Assembly (NCBI GenBank): GCA_013821615.1
Contig: JACDGQ010000061.1
Span: 2,927 to 11,294 of the forward strand
Length of the DNA stretch: 8,368 nucleotides
Origin: Planctomycetota bacterium
GTDB lineage: Bacteria; Planctomycetota; UBA11346
Reading direction: 5' to 3'
Shown here: positions 1-5,535 of the stretch, piece after piece
Position numbering within the stretch: the stretch's first letter is position 1
How the letters are laid out: every line of letters begins with the position of its first letter
The notes under the pieces: model-generated
The model's input: only the letters and a program-made list of their open reading frames with translations
What the model was told of the DNA's origin: nothing
Databases searched by the model: none
Program-made: the position numbers and the translations under genes

Positions 1-24
1 GACCCGCGGCGTGCGCCGCGGGTC
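1..24 (-). terminator. Hairpin at the end of the BRCT-protein operon
   Basis: A perfect 10-bp inverted repeat, GACCCGCGGC and GCCGCGGGTC, surrounds the 4-base loop GTGC. It lies 38 bases past the stop codon of the minus-strand operon, where an intrinsic terminator would be expected. The T tract that would confirm it on the minus strand would fall outside the window, so the assignment rests on the stem and position. Two further short palindromes, at 34-45 and 42-55, lie between this hairpin and the stop codon. Confidence 0.5.
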
Positions 25-61
25 TGGTCGAATCGGGACGTCCCGCTCGCGCGGGCGCGGG

Positions 62-1288
62 TCACTTGGGATGGTAGTCCTGGCGCACGTACTTCATCAG
101 CTGGTCTGACGTCATGGCCTGCACCTGGAATTCGCGAGCGTTGTCCTGCTCCTTGTCGGAGCGGTCGCCGGCGACCAGGATGTCGACTCCCGGGCTGAGT
201 TTGTCGCGCACCACGCCGCCGGTCTGGCGGATGAAGTTCTCGAGGTCCTCCTTGGTGTGGGGGGACTTGTTCTTCTTGGGATCGTCGAACTCGCCGGTGA
301 CCACGAAGACCTTGGGCCGGGTGGTGCTGAACACCGGATTGCCGAGGTTGTCGTTTTTCGACAGCGGGAAGGCGCGGTTGTCGACCACCGACAGCACGCG
401 GGCGGTGGCGATCTGGGCCTTGACCTCGATGACCTCGATCATGCCCTTCTCCTTGTAGCGGCCGCGCTCGAGGTTGAAGACCTCCAGGAGCAGGCCCGGG
501 AAGACCCGGTCGGAGGTGCCGAGATTGATCACCACGTACGGCGAGCCGGGGTTGACCTCGAGGATGTTGCCGACCGAGTCGAGGTCCTTGAGCCAGTGCA
601 GCTCGAGCTCGAGCAGCTGGCGGATGCGGTCCTCAAGCTGGCCGATCTTGGTGGCGCGGCGGCTGAAGTCCTCGCGGTTCTTGCGCTCGGCCGAGTCCTT
701 CTCCTTGCCCAGGCCGTCGATCTGGGTGTTCAGGCGGCTCTGGTCCTCCTGGAACGCGGCCTCCTGCTCCTGGATCTTCTGCAGCTCCTTCTGGAGCTGC
801 TGCTGGCGCTGCTGGATCGCCTCGTCGAGCTTGGGATAGGCCTGGCGCGCGTCGCTGTCGTGCTCGGCCTTGAGACCGTCGATGCGGTCCTTGCTCGCGC
901 TGACCGTGGCCAGGCCGAGCTTCCACACGCTGTCCATCAGCGGCTTGCCGTCGATGTCCTTGGTCTGCGCGGTGGCCACGCCCGAGAGCACCTTGCCGTC
1001 CGACCCGTAGTAGAAGCGGTACTCGTTGAGGTGCAGGTCGGCGCGCTGCAGTCCGCGGCGGCGCGAGGCCAGCGCGGAGTGCGCGGCGGCGATCTTGTTG
1101 CGCAGATCCGTGCTCTCGGTCATCAGCGCGTTCAGCGTGATCTTCTGGCCGTTCGGCTCATCGGGGTTGCCCTCGGTGATGGCCGTGATCTGCCCGCTCT
1201 CGTGGATGACGAGGAAGGTGAAGAGCAGGGTCACGAGCACCAGCACCACCAGTATGCTGATGAGCGCGGGATGGATGCGTCCGGCCAT
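62..1288 (-). CDS. Membrane-anchored coiled-coil protein with C-terminal BRCT-like domain (downstream paralogue)
   Basis: No named family is recognised; the architecture is readable. The 408 residues comprise one hydrophobic helix at about 8-28, a linker to about 130, a charged Gln/Glu/Lys/Arg-rich coiled coil at about 134-230, a beta-rich module at about 240-320 (pattern VVINLG, then KGMIEVIEV, then NPVF) and a BRCT-like domain at about 325-402. The BRCT call rests on VVTGEF, the glycine pair at 357-358 and DILVAGDRSD, which resemble the BRCT domain of bacterial DNA ligase LigA. This copy carries extra Lys/Asp/Pro residues (about 335-345) after the first BRCT strand. The ATG has AAGGAAC upstream on the minus strand, and only 9 bases separate it from the preceding stop, so the two genes are surely co-transcribed. 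By the positive-inside rule the short N-terminus is cytoplasmic and the rest extracytoplasmic, but this is weak. The function is unknown; scaffolding or binding to a partner is an inference. Confidence 0.85.
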   Translation of the reverse strand: MAGRIHPALISILVVLVLVTLLFTFLVIHESGQITAITEGNPDEPNGQKITLNALMTESTDLRNKIAAAHSALASRRRGLQRADLHLNEYRFYYGSDGKVLSGVATAQTKDIDGKPLMDSVWKLGLATVSASKDRIDGLKAEHDSDARQAYPKLDEAIQQRQQQLQKELQKIQEQEAAFQEDQSRLNTQIDGLGKEKDSAERKNREDFSRRATKIGQLEDRIRQLLELELHWLKDLDSVGNILEVNPGSPYVVINLGTSDRVFPGLLLEVFNLERGRYKEKGMIEVIEVKAQIATARVLSVVDNRAFPLSKNDNLGNPVFSTTRPKVFVVTGEFDDPKKNKSPHTKEDLENFIRQTGGVVRDKLSPGVDILVAGDRSDKEQDNAREFQVQAMTSDQLMKYVRQDYHPK

Positions 1289-1297
1289 GGGAGTTCC

Positions 1298-2413
1298 TTA
1301 CTGCTTGCTGCGCGAGAAGTCGCCGAGGTGGAAGAGCTGGCTCTGGATGAGCTGCTCCTCGCTGAGGATGCTGATGCCGAGCTTGATCGCCTGCTGCAGG
1401 GCCGCATCGGAACGCTCGCCCGCGACCAGGTAGTCGGTGTTCACCGACAGCGCCTCATCATAGCGGCCGCCCGACTCGGTGATGAAGCGGCGCAGCTCGT
1501 CCTTGCTGAACTGGGAGAAGTCGCCGCGGATGGCGAAGCCCTTGACCTTCTCGGGGTCGTAGACCGGGTTGAACAGGCTGTCGTTGGGGATGAACGGATC
1601 GTTGGCGTCGGTCTCCTGGAGCACGCGCCCGACCGAGATCATCTCCTCGACGCGGGTGATCTCGATGGCGCCCTTGACGATGAGCTTGCCGCCGCGCCGG
1701 TTGAAGACGGTGAAGCGCGTGCCCTTGCGCAGGTTGTGCTTCTGGCCGCGGTTGATGACCACGAAGCCCTCGCTGGCGCTGGCCTGGACGATCTCGCCCT
1801 TGCTGTGGATCTCCTTGGAGTCGATCTCGCGCTGGCGGATCAGCTCGCGCACACGGTCCTCGAGCTGGACGATGCGGTCGTCGAGGTCCTTGTTCTCCTT
1901 GCGGCCCTTCTTCTTGATGCCCTCGACCTCCTGCTTGAGGTCCTCGATCTTCTTGCGCAGCTGGGCGCGACGGTCGTCGAAGTCGCGTTCGTTGGCGTGG
2001 GCGCGGGTCTCCTCCTGGGCGAGTTCGCCGCGGCGCTCCTTCATCTCCTTCAGCTTGTCGGCTGCGGTGGAGATCTCCTTGTCGATGTCCTCGGTGATGC
2101 CCTTGAGGGACACCTGGTTGCTGGCCACCAGACGCGCGACGTCGTCGATGGTCTGCTTGTCGTCGGCCTCGAGATCGTGGGCGAGCTGGACGCGCGCGCC
2201 GATCTGCTGCTCCAGGGGCTGCTTGGCGGCCTCGAGCTCGGCGGCGTACACGCGCAGGACCTTGATGTCGGCCTTGAGCTGCTCGTGCTGCTCGTGCAGC
2301 CCGGCCTTCTGCGCATGGCGGTACAGGAACAGGCCGAAGGTCGCCGCGGCGGCGAGCGAGAACACCACGAACAGGCCGACCAGCCAGGCTGGCGTGCGTT
2401 GGCTATAGTCCAT
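1298..2413 (-). CDS. Membrane-anchored coiled-coil protein with C-terminal BRCT-like domain (promoter-proximal paralogue)
   Basis: This 371-residue protein has the same build as its downstream neighbour: a membrane helix at about 9-31, a long coiled coil at about 36-200, a beta-rich module at about 205-287 (FVVINRG, KGAIEITRV, NPVY) and a BRCT-like domain at about 288-358 (FAIRGDF, glycines 315-316, DYLVAGERSD). Both proteins share a QLEDR(I/V)R segment just before the beta module, so they are tandem-duplication paralogues that have diverged strongly in the coiled coil. The frame stays open to an ATG at 2473, but the ATG at 2413 is chosen. It has AAGGGAG about ten bases upstream, it directly precedes the hydrophobic helix, and the predicted promoter lies between the two candidates. 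Positive residues follow the helix (Arg32, His33, Lys36), so the C-terminal part could be cytoplasmic here; topology is unresolved. The role is unknown. Confidence 0.85.
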   Translation of the reverse strand: MDYSQRTPAWLVGLFVVFSLAAAATFGLFLYRHAQKAGLHEQHEQLKADIKVLRVYAAELEAAKQPLEQQIGARVQLAHDLEADDKQTIDDVARLVASNQVSLKGITEDIDKEISTAADKLKEMKERRGELAQEETRAHANERDFDDRRAQLRKKIEDLKQEVEGIKKKGRKENKDLDDRIVQLEDRVRELIRQREIDSKEIHSKGEIVQASASEGFVVINRGQKHNLRKGTRFTVFNRRGGKLIVKGAIEITRVEEMISVGRVLQETDANDPFIPNDSLFNPVYDPEKVKGFAIRGDFSQFSKDELRRFITESGGRYDEALSVNTDYLVAGERSDAALQQAIKLGISILSEEQLIQSQLFHLGDFSRSKQ

Positions 2414-2447
2414 AGAACGAGCTCCCTTGTGCTGACAGCGCCGAGCC

Positions 2448-2475
2448 AACGTAGAAAGGGCCCTCGGCCCCACAA
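2448..2475 (-). promoter_or_regulatory. Sigma-70-like promoter of the BRCT-protein operon
   Basis: Read on the minus strand there is TTGTGG (2470-2475), a 16-base spacer and TACGTT (2448-2453). Transcription would start near 2441 and give a leader of about 28 bases before the ATG at 2413. The box types resemble those before the PII gene and glnA. Confidence 0.45.
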
Positions 2476-3114
2476 TTCCAGCCGCCGCGCCCGGACCCCC
2501 CGTGTGTCAGTAGGGCGCGAGCGACCACGACTGGTCGGGACAGGGGGTTAGGGGCACCTCCACGGGTGGGGTTTTGCGCCTGGGATGCAGGTGGAAAGCG
2601 GGTGTTTAGGAAGCCCGTTGGCCGAGGCGCGCTCTGCGCCTGGATGGGTGGACGGGCTGCTTTCTGGGGGCGCACGAGCGGCGAGGGCGGACCCGTGGCG
2701 GCGCTTGGGAATGGGCAAGGGTCGCGGATCCACTGCCGCCCTGGAACGGTCGGAGATCCGAAACGGCGGTGCGGTTCTAGCCTGCGCCTAGCCCTACGAG
2801 CGGGTTTTCGGAGCATTACGAAGCCTTCCCGCGCGACCCACATCAGAGCTTCGCAAACTCCGCTTGCGGCATGCACGGTTAATGGGTGCCTGGATTATTT
2901 TTGAGCGGCTTTGCGTATAGCTGCTCACTGATACAGCAGTTCAGACGTTGCGGATGATGCAGACATTCACCCCGTACGTTCGTCGTAACCGTTATTTAGC
3001 TAAGGGGATAAGACATGTGTCGCAGGGTCGCACCGCACCTTCGGTTCGCGGTTTGCCAAGAGGGCCAACACGCGGGCGGTACGAGCCCACCCTCATTCCC
3101 CAAGGATCATCTCC
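2476..3114. other. Gene-free divergent intergenic region before amtB
   Basis: About 640 bases separate the minus-strand operon from amtB. The open frames here (2566-2904 plus, 2403-2876 minus) have low-complexity Arg/Pro/Gly translations and no ribosome-binding site, so no gene is called. The left part is GC-rich with small hairpins, for example CGACCA and TGGTCG around CGAC at 2522-2537, and repeated TGCGCCTGG at 2574-2582 and 2635-2643. The right part changes character: 2881-3000 is about 48% GC by count and contains TTAGCTAA, typical of a regulatory region. An imperfect pair of NtrC-like half-sites lies at 2872-2889 with abnormal spacing. Confidence 0.6.
3043..3056 (+). promoter_or_regulatory. 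Possible sigma-54 promoter of amtB
   Basis: GG at 3043-3044 and GC at 3055-3056 are exactly ten bases apart, and the second element reads TTTGC, as in the -12 part of sigma-54 promoters. The -24 part is only GGTT rather than the usual GGCAC. A transcript would start near 3068, about 47 bases before the ATG. Nitrogen-controlled amtB genes are often sigma-54/NtrC dependent, which makes the site plausible, but a GG-N10-GC pattern is common by chance in DNA this GC-rich. Confidence 0.28.
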
Positions 3115-4800
3115 ATGATGCGACCCCTCCTCTCCCTGCTGGCAGGACTCCTGTTCCTGACCGGTGGCTCCCAGCTTTGGGCAGAAGAACCAGCCAACGC
3201 CAGCACGCCAGCCGCTGCACCTGCAGCCACGCTCCCGCCTGCGGCGCCCGCAGCGCACGAGGCGGCACCCGCTGACGCCGCCGCGCCCGCTGCCCCGGCT
3301 GCGGAGAAGCCCAAGACGGTCGAGGAACGCCTCACCGCCGTCGAGGCCATGGCCAAGACCGGCGCCGACTCCGTCAACCAGGTCGCCTTCAACACCGGCG
3401 ACAACGCCTGGATGCTCACGTCCTCGGTCATCGTGCTGATGATGACCATCCCCGGTCTGGCCCTGTTCTACGGCGGCCTGGTGCGCCGGAAGAACGTGCT
3501 CGGCACCATGTACCAGAGCTTCTTCCACTGCGGCATCGTCACCGTGATCTGGGTGCTCTTCGGCTTCAGCGGCACCTTCGGCCCCGGCGCCACCACCTCG
3601 GTGCCCAAGGTCGATGAGAAGGGCGTCGAGGTCAAAGACGACAAGGGCGTCGCCGTCATGGTCGATCAGCCCACTGCCATGGCCGGATTCTTCGGCGGCA
3701 TGGACTACGCCATGCTCAAGAACGTCGTCTGGACCCCCGAGTCCAAGGATGACAAGGGCGTGCGCACGCCCGGCTCGATCCCCGGCCCGAACGGCGACTA
3801 CGCCGCCAGCATCAGCTTCGGCACCTTCTTCTTCTTCCAGTTGACCTTCGCCATCATCACGCCCGCGCTGATCTGCGGCGCCTTCGCCGAACGCATGAAA
3901 TTCGCCGGCTTCGCGGCCTTCACCACCCTGTGGGCGATCTTCGTCTACATTCCCATCGCGCACGCGGTGTGGGGCAAGAACGGCTTCTTCAACTGGGGCT
4001 TCAACGGCAACATGCACGGTGCCTTCGACTTCGCCGGCGGCACCGTGGTGCACATCAGCTCGGGAATCGCGGCACTGGTGGTCGCGCTGTTCATCGGCAA
4101 GCGCAAGGGCTACCCGAATTCGGCGATGCCTCCGCACTCGCTCGTGCTGAGCTTCGTCGGCGCGGCCATGCTGTGGGTCGGCTGGTTCGGATTCAACGGC
4201 GGCTCGGCGCTCTCGGCTGGCGCCCTCGCCGTGCTCGCCTCGTGCAACACCATGATCGCCACCGCGGCGGCCTCGCTCAGCTGGCCGCTCCTCGAGTGGA
4301 TCCTGCGCGGCAAGCCCACCGTGCTCGGTGGCATCTCGGGCGCGGTCGCCGGCCTGGTCGCCATCACCCCGGCCTGTGGTTTCGTCACCCCGTGCTCGGC
4401 CCTGATCATCGGCCTCGTCGCCGGCGGCCTGTGCCTGGTCACCGCGACCTACATGAAGAGGGCGCTCGGCTACGATGACACCCTCGACGCCTTCGGCGTG
4501 CACGCCATCGGCGGCATCTGGGGCGCCATCGCCACCGGGCTGTTCTTCTGCGTCGACGCCAACCCCGGCGTCAAGGCCCTCAATGCCGGCCTCTACGATG
4601 CCATCGTGGCGGGCACCCACCCGGTGATCCTCCTCCAGATCAAGGCGGTGCTCATCACCATCGTGATCTCGGCGATCGGCACGACCATCATCGCTGCCAT
4701 CGTCAAGTACACCATCGGCCTGCGCGTCTCGGCCGAGGACGAGGAAGTCGGTCTCGACCTCAGCCAGCATGGCGAGGAAGGCTACGTCGGCGTCGGCTGA
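3115..4800 (+). CDS. amtB: Ammonium transporter AmtB (Amt/Mep/Rh family)
   Basis: This inner-membrane channel takes up ammonium for assimilation. The 561-residue protein starts at tandem ATGs with AAGGA eight bases upstream. It has a signal peptide (about 1-23), an Ala/Pro-rich segment to about 65, a short charged helix and then a typical Amt core from about residue 99 (PGLALFYGGLVR). Pore residues aligned with E. coli AmtB are present: gate phenylalanines Phe245 and Phe360, Trp286, Asp305 in DFAGG, Ser364, and the twin histidines His313 and His463. The C-terminal tail (GLRVSAEDEEVGLD, HGEEGY) is the conserved cytoplasmic arm that contacts PII. The periplasmic loop between helices 2 and 3 (about 155-235) is roughly twice the E. 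coli length and carries three D(D/E)KGV repeats. A strong hairpin and then the PII gene follow, so PII gating of this channel is expected. Family assignment is secure. Confidence 0.97.
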   Translation: MMRPLLSLLAGLLFLTGGSQLWAEEPANASTPAAAPAATLPPAAPAAHEAAPADAAAPAAPAAEKPKTVEERLTAVEAMAKTGADSVNQVAFNTGDNAWMLTSSVIVLMMTIPGLALFYGGLVRRKNVLGTMYQSFFHCGIVTVIWVLFGFSGTFGPGATTSVPKVDEKGVEVKDDKGVAVMVDQPTAMAGFFGGMDYAMLKNVVWTPESKDDKGVRTPGSIPGPNGDYAASISFGTFFFFQLTFAIITPALICGAFAERMKFAGFAAFTTLWAIFVYIPIAHAVWGKNGFFNWGFNGNMHGAFDFAGGTVVHISSGIAALVVALFIGKRKGYPNSAMPPHSLVLSFVGAAMLWVGWFGFNGGSALSAGALAVLASCNTMIATAAASLSWPLLEWILRGKPTVLGGISGAVAGLVAITPACGFVTPCSALIIGLVAGGLCLVTATYMKRALGYDDTLDAFGVHAIGGIWGAIATGLFFCVDANPGVKALNAGLYDAIVAGTHPVILLQIKAVLITIVISAIGTTIIAAIVKYTIGLRVSAEDEEVGLDLSQHGEEGYVGVG

Positions 4801-4811
4801 CCCGGCCCGGC

Positions 4812-4840
4812 CCCCCGGACGGGTTGTCCCCGTCCGGGGG
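4812..4840 (+). terminator. Strong hairpin after amtB, overlapping the PII-gene promoter
   Basis: A perfect 12-bp inverted repeat, CCCCCGGACGGG (4812-4823) and CCCGTCCGGGGG (4829-4840), has the 5-base loop TTGTC, starting 12 bases after the amtB stop. There is no immediate T tract, only TTT at 4855-4857, so termination may be partial and some amtB transcripts may read into the PII gene. The loop forms the -35 box of the next promoter. Confidence 0.55.
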
Positions 4841-4852
4841 TGCTGCTAGGCT
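4824..4852 (+). promoter_or_regulatory. Sigma-70-like promoter of the PII gene
   Basis: TTGTCC (4824-4829), a 17-base spacer and TAGGCT (4847-4852) fit a housekeeping promoter of a high-GC bacterium. The start would be near 4859, with a leader of about 33 bases to the ATG at 4892. The -35 box lies in the loop and right arm of the amtB hairpin. Confidence 0.5.
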
Positions 4853-4891
4853 CGTTTCCCCAACCCCACTCTCCCACTCCAAGGAATCCCC

Positions 4892-5239
4892 ATGAAAATG
4901 ATCGAGGCCATCATCCAGCCGTCCAAGCTGGAGGCCGTCAAGGAAGCGCTGAACGAGGTCGAGGTCGTGCGCCTGACCATCAGCGATGTGCAGGGCTTCG
5001 GCCGCCAGAAGGGCCACACCGAGATCTACCGTGGCCACGAATACACGGTCAACCTGCTGCGCAAGGTCAAGCTGCAGATCGCCGTGAACGACGAGTTCGT
5101 CGAGCCGACGGTCAACGCCATCATCAAGGCCGGACGCACCGGCGAGGAAGGCAAGGTCGGCGACGGCAAGATCTTCATCCTGCCGCTGCAGGACTGCATC
5201 CGCATCCGTACCGGCGAGCGCGGCCCCGAGGCCATCTGA
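4892..5239 (+). CDS. glnB: PII nitrogen regulatory protein (GlnB/GlnK type)
   Basis: This is a trimeric cytoplasmic sensor of ATP/ADP, 2-oxoglutarate and, through covalent modification, glutamine; it controls AmtB and other targets. The 115-residue protein starts at an ATG with AAGGA six bases upstream. The N-terminal strand MKMIEAIIQP and the T-loop region (QGFGRQKGHTEIYRGHEY) are typical. Tyr51, the uridylylation site, is present, as are Tyr46 and Arg47, the arginine that enters the AmtB pore in GlnK complexes. The C-terminal RIRTGERG is also conserved. Two oddities are seen: His49 where alanine is common, and a B-loop reading TGEEGKVGDGK, about three residues longer than the usual TG-K-I-GDGK. 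Being next to amtB it could equally be called glnK; the sequence does not decide between the names. A strong terminator follows immediately. Confidence 0.95.
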   Translation: MKMIEAIIQPSKLEAVKEALNEVEVVRLTISDVQGFGRQKGHTEIYRGHEYTVNLLRKVKLQIAVNDEFVEPTVNAIIKAGRTGEEGKVGDGKIFILPLQDCIRIRTGERGPEAI

Positions 5240-5243
5240 ATCC

Positions 5244-5277
5244 GCGGCCCCAGGGTCCTCCGCCCTGGGGCCGCTTT
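5244..5277 (+). terminator. Intrinsic terminator of the PII gene
   Basis: A perfect 12-bp stem, GCGGCCCCAGGG and CCCTGGGGCCGC, has a 7-base loop and is followed by TTT and then CGTCT. It begins five bases after the PII stop codon. The T tract is short but the stem is very stable. Confidence 0.75.
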
Positions 5278-5439
5278 CGTCTCCGGACCACGTTGCCCGG
5301 CCGCCGTGCCGCTGTTCGCACGCGGTCCCATCGTGCGTTGTCGACGCCGCCGGCGCGCTTCTGGCACGAGCGGGCATTCGCCTGTCAAAGCTCGATTTTT
5401 CCGCAGTCTCTCACACACCACAACCGGCCACGCGGCGTC

Positions 5440-5467
5440 TTGCCCAGGACTGGGCCGCAGCTAGCCT
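5440..5467 (+). promoter_or_regulatory. Sigma-70-like promoter of glnA
   Basis: TTGCCC (5440-5445), a 16-base spacer and TAGCCT (5462-5467) resemble the PII-gene promoter. A start near 5474 would give a leader of about 62 bases. About 70 bases further upstream, TGGCACG (5362-5368) matches the -24 half of a sigma-54 promoter, but the -12 GC is one base too close. Confidence 0.45.
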
Positions 5468-5535
5468 CTCCCGCCCTGACCCAACCCCGCGCAGCGTTCC
5501 CGCTGCCCCGACCAAATCCTGCCTAGGAGCACTCC

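Noticed and set aside
2411..2473. Upstream ATG (2473) as the start of the first BRCT gene
   Set aside because: The extra 20 residues are unlike the family, the predicted promoter overlaps that start, and the ATG at 2413 has the better ribosome-binding site.
257..2551. Plus-strand open frame of 764 codons across both BRCT-protein genes
   Set aside because: It is the antisense shadow of two minus-strand genes with strong third-position GC. Its translation is a monotonous Leu/Val/Ala/Glu/Asp string, and it lacks a ribosome-binding site. The minus-strand frames give coherent domains.
2872..2889. NtrC-like half-sites TGCAC and GGTGC
   Set aside because: Eight bases separate them where the known NtrC site has six, so it is not called as an operator, although it lies in the expected place.
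2403..2904. Overlapping intergenic frames on both strands between the BRCT operon and amtB
   Set aside because: Their Arg/Pro/Gly/Ala-rich translations, absence of ribosome-binding sites and lack of family patterns point to random open frames in GC-rich DNA.
3030..3060. tRNA-like T-loop and terminal CCA (GGTTCG near 3043, TTTGCCA)
   Set aside because: No acceptor, D or anticodon stems can be formed around it.
2992..4770. Minus-strand open frame of 592 codons opposite amtB
   Set aside because: It lies antisense to an unmistakable ammonium channel, and its translation is Gly/Asp/Glu/His-rich low complexity with no domain pattern.
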